From NCBI RefSeq assembly GCF_947179165.1, contig NC_077238.1, positions 41,283,793-41,347,792 on the forward strand: DNA of 64,000 bases, read 5' to 3'. Positions 11,326-23,890 of this stretch are shown in pieces (position 1 is the first letter of the stretch; every line of letters begins with the position of its first letter). The position numbers and the translations under genes were made by a program. The notes below the pieces were generated by a model, which was not told where the DNA came from, did not search any database, and was given only the letters and a program-made list of their open reading frames with translations. The DNA comes from Solanum dulcamara. Lineage: Eukaryota > Streptophyta > Magnoliopsida > Solanales > Solanaceae.

Positions 11326-13500
11326 ATTCTCTTAAACATTCACAGTTTCCAATGGCACAATAGAATTTGAATCACCCACAATATTTTTCAATATAGACAC
11401 ATGAAATACTGAATGAACCATAGCCAACTCAAATGGCAACTCTAACTCATATGCAACTTTACCAACACATTTCACTAATCTATAGGGTCGTACATATGTA
11501 GGACTAAATTTCTCTTTCTTGCAAAAATGCATTACATCCTTCATAGGTGAAACCTTTAAATACACCTAATCATTTACATCAAATACAAGCTCTCTTCTCC
11601 TAGTGTCCGAATAAGACTTTTGACAACTTTCGGCCATCTTGACTCTCTTTCTTATAAGCCCTACTTTCTCCATTTCATCAACTACAAAATCCGGACCAAT
11701 CAGTGTCATCTTACCCACTTCAAATCATCCCACCGAGGATCTACATCTTTTCCCATACAAGGTTGAAAAGGAGCCATTTGGATGCTAGAGTGATAACTAT
11801 TATTGTAGGAAAACTCAATCAATGGAAAATGCTCATCCCAAATTCCTTTCAAATCAATGACACACACCATCAACATATGCAACACTATCTATGGAAACCG
11901 ACTAAGAGTATCGGCTACAACATTTACCTTACTCTGATGGTAAAACACTCATATCATAATCCTTTAGGAGTTCAAGTCACCTTATTTGAATAAGGTTCAA
12001 GTCTCTTTGGCTAGACACATATTGCAAACTTTTGTGGCGGTGAACACATCAACATACACCCTATAAAGATAATGACGCCAAATTTTCAAAGCAAACATAA
12101 CCGCTGCAAGTTTAAGATCATGGTTTGGATAGTTCCTTTCAACCACTTTAAGTTGCCTAGAAGCATAGCATATAACCTTACTATGTTGCATCAAAACATA
12201 ACCCAAACCAATATGTGAGGCATCACAATAAACAACAAAACCATCCAAACCTTTGGGCAATGTCAAAATAGGAGCCGACGTAATATGATCCTTCAAAACC
12301 CTTAGACAAACCTCCTATAATATCCGTCTAATCCTAAAAAGCTTTTAACATCCGAAGGAGAGAATGGTTTAGGCCAATTCTTTATCGCCTCCTTTTTCTT
12401 TGGATCAACCTTAATTCCATCACCGGACACCACATGGCCAAGAAATGCAACTTCCCTTAGTAAAAATTAACACTTACTAAACTTGGCAAATAGTTTCTTA
12501 TACCTCAACTTTGCAACACAATTCCCAAATGACCTATATGATCCTCCTCATTTCAAGAATAAATCAAAATGTCATCAATAAATACCACCACAAATATATC
12601 CAAATATCGCTTGAAATTATGATTCATCAATTCCATAAAAATAGCGAGAACATTAGTCAACCCAAACATTACTACAAATTTAAATTGACCATACCTTATT
12701 AGAAATGCCGTCTTAGGAATATCACATTGCCTTACCCTTAATTGGTGATAAACGGAATAGAGATCAATCTTTTAGAAGTAGCTTGCTTCTTGTAATTGGT
12801 TGAACAAATCACCTATCCTCAAAATTGGATACTTGTTATTTATGGTGACCTTATTCAATTATCGGTGATCTATACACATTCGGAGTGACTCACTTTTCTT
12901 CCTAAGAAATAATACGGGAACACCCCATGGTGAAATATTTGGCCTTATAAAGCTCTTATCCAACAAATCATTCAATTTTTCTTTTAACTCCTTAAGCTAT
13001 GCCGAAGCCATACGGTAAGGAGGAATAAAATTAGGTTGGGTATCGGGGAGGAGATATATGCCAAAGTCAATTTCCCTTTCGGGAGGTATATTGGGTAAGT
13101 CATCAGAAAATTCATTAACTATAGGGACTGACTCAAGAGTAAGAATTTTGAAATAAACACCCCTAACTCGCAAAATATGATAAATGCACCCTTTGGAAAT
13201 CATTTTCTGGGCTTTAAACATTAGATGAATCGAATCTTATCCACCAAATCATTACCCTTCCATTCTAGAATAGGTTCATTTGGAAATTTAAAGTTGACCC
13301 TATAGGTTCTACAATCAATACATGTATAAGCGGCATGTAACCAATCCATAACAAGAATGATGTCAAACTAGGTCATGTCTAGTTCAACAAGATCACATGG
13401 AATAACGTTGTACATGACCAACACGAGAAATTTTATATAAACTCTCTTGGCTAACATCAAATCACCAATAGGAGTATAAATTATAACACTTCGGGGAATA
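11326..13500 (-). pseudogene. X2 pol remnant: protease, RT, RNase H, integrase C-terminus
   Basis: Minus-strand Ty3/Gypsy pol. In order: protease-to-RT linker (13221-12997), RT fragments, RNase H (12296-11997, with [19 protein letters not shown] and the start of the next block), then directly the integrase C-terminal region (11860-11332, with LPFELAMVHSVFHVSILK). Compared with X1, about 0.8 kb is missing near 11880-11890. This removes the end of RNase H, the integrase zinc finger and most of the catalytic core. Several frame changes and stops are present. The C-terminal chromodomain-like tail and any 3' LTR are lost at the 11326 junction. It cannot encode working enzymes. Confidence 0.8.
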
Positions 13501-13509
13501 CATCAAATC

Positions 13510-13866
13510 TCATAGCAAGGTAAGGAGTAACAAAAGATATGTTGACACCCCGATCAAGCAATGCATAAACATCAAAGTAAAAGACCCATAACATACCCGT
13601 GACCACATTGGGAGTCTTATCCACATCTTGCCTAGCATGAAGAGCATAGAATCAGTTATTGCATTGGCCATCCTTAGGTTGAGCTTTGGCGCCTTGTTGT
13701 TGCTGGTCTCCTTGTGGATGACCTTCTCCACCTTTGTGGGATACATGAGGGCACTAGTATTGCTTACGGCCCATCTAGCCACATCCATATCAAGCACCCA
13801 TTCCCATTAAACATTTCCCTCCATGATTCTTTCCATACTTTGCCCACTTACGAAAACAAGGGCTAT
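13510..13866 (-). pseudogene. X2 gag, 3' part (zinc-knuckle side of the X1 insertion)
   Basis: This matches the gag/protease boundary of X1 (19500-19770) and carries remnants of the CCHC region. It is cut at 13862-13866, where X1 starts. The rest of the same gag resumes at 22898. The 95-codon frame at 13797-13510 is mostly an off-frame reading. Confidence 0.7.
13862..13866. other. target-site duplication of X1, left copy
   Basis: GCTAT directly before the TGTCATGACC terminus. The right copy at 22898-22902 is GCTAC, one mismatch. Confidence 0.6.
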
Positions 13867-15890
13867 TGTCATGACCTGGCCTAGAGCCTAGTCATAATAC
13901 GGGAATTAAAATCCCGAAGGCTCCAACTAAGCCTCTTGTATATATCATAAGCATACATAAGGTGAAATATAAAAGTGGAAACATCATAAGAGAATCTAAA
14001 ACATGAATATAAATCTAAAAATGTCTTAGGACAACATAAACTCAAATATATCTCCAACTAGATGCCTCTAAACATGAGTGTGGGTGAGGTACAACATAAA
14101 TAAAATTCTTTTGAAAAGAAACTAGTAAGTAACTTGAAACTAGTCCCTGGTCAATGAGGACTCACCACAATATCGTCGAATGGCGAACACCTACTAGTTA
14201 CGTGGACAATTAGGATCTTCAACCTCAACCCCTACCTTATGAGACAATATAGTCAAAAAATATGCATTAGTACGTTGAAATATACTAAGTGTGAGGGCGT
14301 GATATAAAACATAAATCATGGAATGCAAAGGTTAAGAGAATCACATGATAAGATAGAATACGTAAAGTAATGAGAAAATCATATTGACCAAAGCTTTTAA
14401 AAGAATAAATTCAAAATCATAACATACTTAAGAGATCATACATATATAGGATAGGAACCATAACCAAAAATAAGACCATGCTAGCTATAACATGGAATCC
14501 CATCGTCTCCCTATACAATAAAGAAAAGGGTAATCTACTTGCCAAGGTAGACTCTACCCTGCTAGGCAGGTTATACATATGCTATATATGGATCAAATAG
14601 CTAATCCATGAAGGTAACCTACGGTGGGACGTAGTTTATGAGATATGAGGTTGCTACTAAGGCTTTTGGTAGGGCCCCCACCTCAATTCTATTCGGTGCT
14701 AAGTCAAATACTACGGAATACATACATAACAAAAGATCATAATTTCATATATATCATAGTCATGATCATAGGTTTGAAATCATAGAGTAGCTCATTTTCA
14801 TAACATATTTATAATGTGAGAATTGTTCTTTCATCATTACAATCATATTTGCATAATTCATATCGTTAGGCCTTAGGTCACCACATAGGGCCCTAAGTTA
14901 CCTTACTTCATAACTTGCATGAAATACATACCTTGAACTTAGAGTAAAAATCAATTGCATAATCAATTGACTTTGAAAATCATGTAATTCACTTGAAAAC
15001 ATGCATAATCATAAACTTTATATCAGCCCATACATAATTCTTATAGATAATATCCTTCGGAAATATAATTCAAAATACTAATAATTTAGATCATGAACCC
15101 TAGAAATCAAAATAGGAGAATTCATGTAAAAACACTTTAATTTAATTCAATAACTATCAATTTATATCAAAATAGACTCATGATCATTTTTTAAATCAAA
15201 ATTCCTGCAATTGGAATAGAGATCACAAAACCTATAAAATACCATACTTTAATTTGATAGAAAACCTTAAGAAATTGGTTGGGCTTCATGGATGAAAGGA
15301 TCCATGAATCAATACCCATATACCTTGAGTGAGAACACCAATTAATTTGGAGGAACTTAAGAGTTTTGATGGAGAGCTTGAGTGAATTTACTTGAAGTCT
15401 TTAATGGAGACCCTTGAGGGCCTTTTTGTAGAGAAAGAAATATTTGATAGATGAATTGTAGAAGAATGAATAGAATTAGAGGTTTAGGTTAATTTATAAA
15501 GTTGAATTATGTCTTAAAAACGTCTAGGTTCATTAACTAATAATTTGGAAAAGGTCTAAAATGCCCTTTAAAAAACCGCAACTCACTTAGAAAACTCTCC
15601 CAGGTCCGCGATGCGGAACTGTCGCGATCAACTCGGCCGGAAAATGGTCCCAGCTCTGCGATATGGACCTGTTGCGGACCCTACTATCTTATGGATTTTC
15701 TCAAAAATCCATCTTCCAATATATGGGTCCTAAAAATCCACCAAGACCATTTTCCCACAGGTTTTGACCCCCTGATCGATATTCTAAACTCGGATTGTTT
15801 GAAAAGATTAAGGATAATGCATTACATGAGAGGCCTATTCCCAAAGTATTCTTAGGGTATTTTGTGAGATTGTTTTTTAGGGATGTTATA
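13867..15890 (-). repeat. 3' LTR of X1
   Basis: 2024 bp, from TGTCATGACC to GATGTTATA on the + strand. The expected TG at the sense start has become TA. It aligns along its length with 20897-22897, with scattered substitutions and small indels (for example the stretch near 14030-14060 is absent from the other copy). The insertion is therefore not recent. Confidence 0.88.
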
Positions 15891-15905
15891 ATATCTCCCC
15901 CTTGG
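15891..15905 (-). promoter_or_regulatory. polypurine tract of X1
   Basis: On the minus strand CCAAGGGGGAGATAT lies directly before the 3' LTR, the expected place for the plus-strand primer. Confidence 0.75.
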
Positions 15906-16143
15906 GAACATTCGTCCTCGAATGAGATTTAACTAATATAGGAAACATATGGAAAAAGAATTTAGAAACCTAATATGGACATGAGGAAATTTTGAAAAAT
16001 GCATAAAATGTATAAACTTCATACTTAAATTAAAACATAGTCATTGAGAGAAACCATCTTCATGAATCATGCATGCATATGAATGACATATGAAACTGAA
16101 GTGTAGAAGTTCAATCGATTTGATCATGAGCAACTTAGTACCT

Positions 16144-16425
16144 TTAGCCTTGAGTGAAAGGAAAGAGATAAGGATATCGCTTCATCATGTCTGATTCTGC
16201 TTCCCACATAGCACTCTTTACTTGTTGATTCCTCCACAATACTTTGACAGATGCAATTTCTTTCTTTCTCTGCCTCTTCACTTGCCGGATTAAAATCTCA
16301 ATTGGGACCTCCTCATAAGTTAAATTCTCTTCAATACTCATGTTCTCCCTTGGTACAATAGAATTTGGGTCACCCACAAACTTCCTCAACATCGACACAT
16401 AAAATATCGGATAAACCAAAGCCAA
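16144..16425 (-). pseudogene. X1 pol C-terminus with chromodomain-like tail
   Basis: 93 codons in the same frame as the RT and integrase segments. It begins in the MALVYPIFYVSMLRKFVGDP linker that follows integrase in this group. It continues into a chromodomain-like region (EEVPIEILIRQVKRQRKKEI, then VLWRNQQVKSAMWEAE) and ends with MKRYPYLFP. In chromoviruses this tail steers integration toward particular chromatin. It is separated from the integrase segment by an interruption near 16430-16486. Confidence 0.8.
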
Positions 16426-16485
16426 CTCAAGTGGTAAGTCTAACTCTTATGCTACCTTGACAATGCGCTTCAATATCCTATACAG

Positions 16486-17187
16486 TCATATATATATAGG
16501 GCTCAAATTCCCTTTCTTACCAAACTGCATTACCTCTTTTATAGGTGAAATCTTTAAATACGCCATATCATCCATATAAAATTCAAGCTCTCTCCTCCTA
16601 GTGTTTGAATAGGACTTTTGACGACTTTGAGCCATTTTTAATATTTCTCTTATGAGCCTTACTTTTTCCATTGCATCAATTACCAAATCTGGATCAATCA
16701 ATGCCATCTCATCAACTTCAAACAACCCTATCAGACACCTACATCTTTTCACTTCTAAAGGAGCTATTTTGATGCTAGAGTAATAACTATTATTGTAAGT
16801 GAACTCAATCAATGGAAAATGTTCATCCCAATTTCCTTTAAGGTCAATCACACATGCCCTTAACATATCCTCCAAGGTTTGAATTATTCTCTCGGCTTGA
16901 CCATCAGTTTGAGGATGAAAAGCGGTACTTAGCGTGACTTTAGTACCAAGACCTTTTTGAAATGAATTCAAAAAATGTGAACTAAATTGAGTACCTCTAT
17001 CCGATATAATCGACAAAGGAACACCATAAAGTTTCACAAGTTCACGAATGTACAACTTAGCATAATCTTCAGCACCATAAGAAGTTTTGACCGATAGAAA
17101 ATGCGCCTTTTTAGTCATTCGGTCCATAATTACCCAAATAGAATCATGTTGTCTTCTAGTACAAGGCAAGCCCGTGACAAAGTCCAT
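16486..17187 (-). pseudogene. X1 integrase core and C-terminal part
   Basis: A 233-codon open segment. The DDE triad is readable: D in VIMDRMTKKAHF, D in IISDRGTQFSS and E in DGQAERIIQTLEDML. The YNNSYYSSIKIAPLE and MEKVRLIRE blocks typical of Gypsy integrases follow. It is part of the single pol reading of X1, interrupted by stops on both sides. Integrase inserts the cDNA into host DNA; as read, this segment cannot be made as part of an intact polyprotein. Confidence 0.85.
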
Positions 17188-17238
17188 ATTTACATCTTCC
17201 CACTTCTATGTAGGAATTTTGATTTCTTGAGCTAGACC

Positions 17239-17445
17239 TCATGGCCTTTGATGTTCAACTTTCACTTGTTGGCAATTTGGATACTTAGCCACAAACTCTG
17301 CTATGTCCTTTTTGATGACATTCAACCAATACACTTCCCTCAAGTCACGATATATCTTGGTGGATCCCGGATGAATTGAATACCGAGAACTATGGGCCTC
17401 ATTCAATAACAACTCTCTTATTCCATCAACTTTTAGAAAACACAA
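17239..17445 (-). pseudogene. X1 integrase zinc-finger segment
   Basis: 68 codons with the HHCC domain of Gypsy integrase: EAHSSRYSIHPGSTKIYRDL followed by YWLNVIKKDI and YPNCQQVK. The first Cys of the usual CPNCQ pair is Tyr here, so the zinc site is damaged. It lies just upstream of the integrase core in the same frame. Confidence 0.8.
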
Positions 17446-17682
17446 CCGACCTTGGTAATGTAGTACCCCATCTTATCCTAGGGAGAAAGCCTTAATGGAC
17501 ATTTCGGCAACTGACTTCTTTAATTCAACCAAAATTGGATCATTATCTTATTTGGCCTTAACGTCTGCCACAAGAGATGATTCTGAACCATTATGTATAA
17601 TGCCTGCATAATTGGAATCAACCAAACGCACACCTAAACATGCCAATCTATGGACCTCTTTGTCCAATTCCCTTTTTCCTTC

Positions 17683-18621
17683 CTAAACATGTGCAACACT
17701 ACCCATAGAAAACTGACTAAGATCATCGGCTACAATATTTGCTTTACCCGGATGGTAGAATACGCTCATGTCATAGTCTTTTAGGAGTTCAAGCCACCTT
17801 CTTTGCCTAAGGTTTATGTCCTTTTGACTAAACATATATTGCAAGCTTCTGTGGTCGGTAAACACATCAACATGCACCCCATAAAAATAATGACGCCAAA
17901 TTTTCAATGCAAACACAACCGCCACAAGTTCAAGATCATGGGTTGGATTATTTCTTTCATATACCTTAAGTTGCCTAGAGGAATAGGCTATAACCTTACC
18001 ATGTTGCATCAACGCATAACCCAAATGAACATGTGAGGCATCACAATAAACAATAAACCCATCTGAACCTTCGGGCAATGTCAAAATAGGGGTTGATGTA
18101 AGACGATCTTTCAATATTTGGAAACTTTTCTCACATTCTTCCGACCATTGGAATTTTGTCTTCTTTTGTGTCAACTTAGTTAAAGATGAAGCAATAGATG
18201 AGAACCCATTAACAAACCTTCTGTAGTATCCGGCTAAGCCCAAAAAGCTTCTAATATCCGAAGGAGATAATGGTCTAGGCCAATTTTTAACCGCCTCCAT
18301 TTTCTTTGGATCTACTTTAATCCCATCACCGTACACCACATGGCCAAGAAATGCAACCTCTCTAAGCCAAAATTTGCACTTACTAAATTTAGCGAATAGT
18401 TTCTTTTCCCTCAATATTTGTAGCACAATCCTCAAGTGAACCATATGATCTTCCTCATTTCGAGTGTAAATCAAGATGTCATCAATAAACACCACTACAA
18501 ACATATCCAAACAAGGCTTGAAAATGCGATTCATCAAATCTATGAATACAGCGGGAGCATTTGTCAGCCCAAATGATATTACTACAAATTCAAAATGACC
18601 ATACCTTGTCCGAAAAGCCAT
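17683..18621 (-). pseudogene. X1 reverse transcriptase palm/thumb and RNase H
   Basis: The longest open segment in the window (312 codons). RT part: [20 protein letters not shown], then FIDDILIY with the catalytic aspartates, FSKCKFWL and FLGHVV. RNase H part: [32 protein letters not shown] and [13 protein letters not shown], so the expected acidic residues are all visible. The N-terminal fingers of RT (about 18905-18622) are in another frame and carry stops, so there is a frameshift near 18620-18660. It copies element RNA into DNA and removes the RNA template in this family. Confidence 0.88.
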
Positions 18622-18925
18622 CTTGGGAATTTCACACTCCCTTACCCTTAATTAATGATAGCCGAAATAAAGGACAATCTTAGAAAAATAGCTTGCTCCT
18701 TGTAATTGATCAAACAATTCATCTATCCTTGGGATTGAACTTATTGAATTGCCAGTAATCTATACACATTTGGAGTGACCCATATTTCTTCCTAACAAAT
18801 AACACGGGAGCACCTCATGGTGTAATACTTAGTCTTATAAAACCCTTATCCATCAAATCCTTCAATTATTCTTTTAACTCCTTAAGTTCTACCGGAGCCA
18901 TATAGTAAGGAGGAATAGAGACAGG

Positions 18926-19477
18926 TTAGGTATCGGGAAGGAGATCTATGACAAAGTCAATCTCCCTTTTGGGAGAAATACCGAGCAAATCATCGGGAAA
19001 CACGTTGAAGAACTTATTAACTATAGGGGCCATCTCAATAGTAGAAGTTTTGGAATCAATGTCGCTAACTCGCACAATATGATAAATGCACCCTTTGGAA
19101 ATCATTTTTTGGTCCTTAATACATGAGATAAATCGACCCTTTACCACTGAATCATTACCCTTCCATTCAAGAATAGGCTCATTATGGGAGTGAAACTTAA
19201 CCATACGAGTTCTACAACATATAGATGTGTAAGAGGCATATAACCAATCAATACCAAGAATGATGTCGAAGTTAGTCATATCAAGTTCAACAAGGTCAAA
19301 TGAATAAACATTGTGCAAGACCCATATGGGATAATTTCTATAAGATCTCTTGGCTAATACCAAACCACCAACGAGAGTATAAACTGAGAAATGTTCTATT
19401 AACACTTTGGGGCACACATCAAATCTCATAGCAATATAAGGAGTAACAAAAGATAAGTTGGCACCCAGATCATGCAA
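18926..19477 (-). pseudogene. X1 aspartic protease region
   Basis: 183 codons, in frame with gag. The active-site area reads HDLGANLSFVTPYIA where DSG-type Asp-Ser-Gly is usual; the central residue is Leu. LVELDMTNFDIILGIDWL follows, then the linker to RT (ILEWKGNDSVVKGRF, PKREIDFVIDLLPDT). The DSG to DLG change and the downstream stop suggest it is inactive. Confidence 0.8.
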
Positions 19478-20671
19478 TGTATAGCCATTAAAGTTAAAGA
19501 CTCATAACATACCCATGACCACATCGGGAGACTCATCAACCACTTGCCTAGCATAAAAAGGATAGAATCTATTGTTGCGTTGGCCACTCTTAGGTTGATC
19601 TTGGGTGCCTTGTTACACTTGGACTCTTATAGGACAACCATCTCCACCCTTATTGGAAACAAGAGGGCACTCAGATCGCTTATGGTCCATCTTTACATAT
19701 CCATAGAAAGCACCCGTTCCCATGAAGTACTTTCCTTTATGATTCCTTCCACACCTTGTACATTTTGAAAAAGAAGGGTTACTAGCATTTACACCTCCTT
19801 CTCCTTGAGATTTAGGGTATGACACCCTATCCTTAGCAAAATTCTTTCCCGAGTTTTGGCATTGATGAGAGAGTCCACTGCTACCAACGGTCCTAACATT
19901 GGATAACCCACTTTCATACCGGGCACTTTTAGAATCCCTCATCCTTATTTCCTTGAGCTTTTCTCCTTTTATTTGTTCGGCAAAAGTCATGGCCCTAGAT
20001 ATGCCCATCTCCTTAACAAGCATAGCGGTGCGACATTCCTGAGCAACCAAGTCGAATACCCCCGATATGAATTTACTCATTCGGGCACGTGGATCGGCAA
20101 CCATTGAAGAAGCATACTTGGATATCTTAGTAAAATTGAGGACATAGTTCCTCATTCCCATATTGCCTTGTCGAAGATTTATGAACTCCAACACTTTAGC
20201 CTCCCTTAAGTCAAGAGGGAAAACGTGATCAAGGAAAGCAAGTTTGAAAACTTCCTATTTGACAGGACCTTCATCCACTCTCTCTAACTTCCATTAAGTG
20301 TACCATATTTGAGCAACACCCTTGAGTTGGTAAGATGCCAACTCCGCTTTTTCTTCCTAAGTCACCCCCATAATACTAACTATCTTGTAGACCTCATCAA
20401 TGAACTCTTGAGGATCCTTATCGATCTTTGAGCCATGAAACTCCAGAGGATTCATTCGTGCAAAGTCCTTAATTCTTGAGGATAGAGTAGGAACATTAGG
20501 AGGAGCCACAGCACCTTGGTTGGTCACCACTCTGGCTAGAATAATAATAGCGGTGCACAACTCTGCTTTAGTCACTTAGTCCATTAGAGGACCATTGTCA
20601 TGAGGATCCAGGGGAGCTTAGGCTTAATTAACATTATCTCACCTTGGAAATAGTGGTCTTCTTGGAGCCAT
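19478..20671 (-). pseudogene. X1 gag
   Basis: The likely start is the ATG at 20671 (MAPRRPLFPR), followed by stops. Open pieces are 20575-20357 (LSSRIKDFARMNPLEFHGS) and 20194-19613 (MLEFINLRQGNMGMRNYVLNF, FAEQIKGEKLKE). The zinc-knuckle area CTRCGRNHKGKYF...MDHKRSECP keeps some Cys/His but has lost others. Gag forms the virus-like particle that packages element RNA. The region between 20350 and 20200 is broken by stops. Confidence 0.8.
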
Positions 20672-20874
20672 CTTTCTGAAAATCACAAAGAAATACAGTC
20701 AGGGAACAGAAGTCCTAACGTAAACTCTATAGCACGACATGTATCATGAAAGAAGTGAAAATTCCTAAATGCCTCATAGCCCCCTACTCATAAATATGGC
20801 GCACTTCACACCCATGAATAAGACTCTACTTGACGTGGCATGTTGGACACCCTAGGACACTTGAAGAACCATGT

Positions 20875-20886
20875 GCTCTAATACCA
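20875..20886 (-). promoter_or_regulatory. primer binding site of X1 (tRNA-Met type)
   Basis: The minus strand reads TGGTATTAGAGC, one base from the usual TGGTATCAGAGC, about 10 bp from the 5' LTR. Confidence 0.7.
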
Positions 20887-20896
20887 AATTTTATCA

Positions 20897-22897
20897 TTAC
20901 ACGACCTAGGGCCTAGTCATAACACGGTGATCAAGACCCCAAAGGATCAAACTAAGCCTCTTGTACATATCATAAGCATACGTAAGGTAAAATATAAAAG
21001 CGGAAACATCATAAGAGAGTCTAATTAGATATCTCTAAACATGAGTGTGGGTAGGGGCTAAGATATATCCTTATCTCCCTCAACATTTAATATAAACAAA
21101 AGTCTTTTGAAAAGAAAATAGTAAGTAACTTGAAACTAGTCCCCAGTCAATGAGGACTCACCACAACATCGTCGGATGGAGAACACCTACTAGTTATGTG
21201 GACAGTTAGGATCTTCACCCTCAACCCCTACCTTATGAGACAATATAGTCAAAAAGTATGAATTAGTACGTTGGAATATACTAAGTGTGAGGGCGTGATA
21301 TAAAACATAAATCATGGAATGCAAAGGTTAAGAAAATCACATGATAAGATAGAATACGTAAAGTAATGAGAAAATCATATTGACCAAAGCTTTTAAAAGA
21401 ATAAATTCAAAATCATAACATACTTAACAGATCATACATATATAGGATAGGAACCATAACTAAAAATAAGACCATGCGAGCTATAACATGGAATCCCGTT
21501 GTCTTCCCATACAATAAAGAAAAGGGTAATCTACTTGCCAAGGTAGACTCTACCCTACTAGACAGGTTATACATATGCTATATATGGATCAAATAGCTAA
21601 GCCATGAAGGTAACCTACGGTGGGACATAGTTTATGATATATGAGGTTGCTACTAAGGCTTTTGGTAGGGCCCCCACCTCAATTCTATTCGGTTCTAAGT
21701 CAAATTCCACGGAATACATACATAACAAAAGATCATAATTTTATATATATCATAGTCATGATCATAGGTTTGAAATCATAGAGTAGCGCATTTTCATAAT
21801 ATATTTGTAATGTGAGAATTGTCCTTTAATCATTATAATCATATTTGCATAATTCAAATCATATTTGCATAATTCATATCATTAGGCCTTAGGTCACAAC
21901 ATAGGGCCCTAAGTTACCTTACTCCATAGCTTGCATGAAATACATACCTTTAAGTAAAACTCAATTGCATAATCAATTGACTTTGAAAATTATGTAATTC
22001 ACTTGAAAACATGCATGATCATAAACTTTATATCAGCCCATACATAATTCTTATAGATAATATCCTTCGGAAATATAATTCAAAATACTAATAATTTACA
22101 TCATGAATCCTAGAAATCAAAATAGGAGAATTCATAAACTCTTTAATTTAATTCAATAACCATCAATTTATATTAAAATAGACTCATGATCATATTTTAA
22201 ATCAAAATTCATGCAATTGGAATAGAGATCACAAAACCCATAAAATATCATACTTTAATTTGATAGAAAACCTTAAGAAATTGATTGGATTTCATGGATG
22301 AAAGGATCCATGAATCAATACCTACATACGTTGAGTGTGAACACCAATTAATTTTGAAGAACTTGAGAGTTTTGATGGAGAGCTTGAGAGAATTTACTTG
22401 AAGTCTTCAATGGAGACCGTTGAGAGCCATTTTTATAGTGAGAGAAATATTTGATAGATGAATTGTAGATGAATGAATAGAATTAGAGGTTTTAGGTTAA
22501 TTTAGGTCCAAAATATGTCTAGTTTTATTAACTAATAGTTTGGAAAAGGTCTAAAACTCTCTTTAAAAAAATTCAACTCGGCCAGAAAACACTCCCAGGT
22601 ATGTGACGCGGATCAGTCATGATGAACTCGGCCAGAAAACTGTCCCAGGTCCTCGATGCAGACCTATCGCAGATTCTACTATTTTATGGAATTTCAAAAA
22701 GTCCATCTTTTGATATATGCATCCTAAAAATCCACCGAGACTATTTTCTCGCAGGTTTTGATCCCCTGATCGATATTCTGAATTCAGATTTTTCAAAAAG
22801 ATTAAGGATAATACATTACATGAGAGACCTATTCCCAAGGCATTCTTAAGGTATTTTGTGAGCTTTTTTTATTTTTATTTTTTTGAGGGATGTTACA
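20897..22897 (-). repeat. 5' LTR of X1
   Basis: About 2.0 kb, partner of 13867-15890. The outer end GATGTTACA gives a proper TGTAACATC sense start at 22897. The inner end is degraded (TTACACGACC instead of TGTCATGACC), so the 20897 limit is by alignment. Confidence 0.85.
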
Positions 22898-22902
22898 GCT
22901 AC
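22898..22902. other. target-site duplication of X1, right copy
   Basis: GCTAC directly after the LTR end, matching GCTAT at 13862-13866 in four of five bases. The broken gag of X2 resumes here. Confidence 0.6.
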
Positions 22903-23792
22903 TAACATTCACACCTCCTCCTCCTTGAACTATAGGGTATGACACCCTATCTTTAGAAAACTTCTTCTCTAAACCTTGGCCTTTTTAAAAATAGCCACCA
23001 CTACTACCAAGGCCCTAGCATTGGAGAACCAACCTTCATATTGGGCCCTCTTAGAGTCTCTTATTCTCATCTCCTTGATCTTTTTTCCTTCAATTTGATC
23101 AGTGAAAGTCATGAGCCGAGAAATGTCCATTTCTTTCACAAGCATAGTGGTACTGTATTCCTTAGTGACCAAGTCAGACACCCCTGATATGAATTGACTC
23201 ATTCGGGCATGTGGACCGGTAACCAATGAAGGAGCATACATGGATAACTTAGTTAACTTGAGGACATAGTCCCTTATTCCCATGTTCCCTTATCAAAGAT
23301 TAATGAACTCCAACACTTTTTCTTCCCTTAGCTTAAAAGGTAATAAGCAATCAAGGAAGGCAAGCTTGAAGGCTTGCAATTCAATCGGACCTTACTCTAC
23401 CTTCTCCAACTTAAATTGAGTGTACCAAACCTGAGAAACACACGTGAGTTGGTAGGCTGCCCAATCCTCTTTCTTGTTCGAAGTCACCCTAATGATACTC
23501 ACTATTTTATAGACATCATCAATGAACTCTTGGAAGTCCTCATCGACTTTCAAACCATGAAAGTTGGGAGGTTCATTCATGCAAAATCCCTCACTTTTGA
23601 GGCCGGAGTAAAAACATTAGGAGGGGCCACAACCCATTGGTTGGCCACTACTTGGGCTAGTATGGCAAAAACAGTCCGAAATTCTGCATGTGTCACTTGC
23701 TCAGGCAAAGGGCCATTGCCTTGAGGAGCCGGAGGATTTTGGGCTTCGTTAGTGTTGTTCTTCCTTTGAAATGGTGGTCTTATGGGAGGCAT
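22903..23792 (-). pseudogene. X2 gag, 5' part
   Basis: The start is the ATG at 23792 ([13 protein letters not shown]). Pieces: 23792-23577 ([20 protein letters not shown]), 23580-23392 ([20 protein letters not shown]) and 23283-22969 (MGIRDYVLKLTKLSMYAPSL, MTFTDQIEGKKIKEM). It aligns with the X1 gag over its length and with the Y gag at 49453. It breaks at the X1 insertion and continues at 13866. Frame changes occur near 23577 and 23390. Confidence 0.8.
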
Positions 23793-23890
23793 TTTTTTTA
23801 AAAATCACAACGGACAAATATTAGGGAAAGGAAGTCTTAGAACACACTCTATAGAACGACATAGATCATGAAAGAAGTAGGGATTTCTAA
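23793..23890 (-). other. shortened 5' leader of X2, primer site missing
   Basis: It aligns with the X1 leader (GAACGACATAGATCATGAAAGAAGT versus 20733 onward) up to about 23887, then joins the LTR terminus TGTCACGA at 23891. The ~125 bp that hold the primer site in X1 are absent. Confidence 0.6.

Larger units (their letters stand above)
13867..22897 (-). mobile_element. X1: Ty3/Gypsy retrotransposon inserted in X2 gag
   Basis: A 9.0-kb element on the minus strand: 5' LTR 22897-20897, primer site 20886-20875, gag from 20671, pol to about 16144, polypurine tract 15905-15891, 3' LTR 15890-13867. Domain order gag-PR-RT-RH-IN with a chromodomain-like tail and LTRs of about 2 kb fits a chromovirus, most likely the Tekay/Del lineage (inference from length and layout). 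The host sequence on both sides is one broken gag gene, and the 5-bp flanks GCTAT/GCTAC agree with a target duplication. It is the best-preserved element in the window but has stops and at least one frameshift. Confidence 0.88.
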
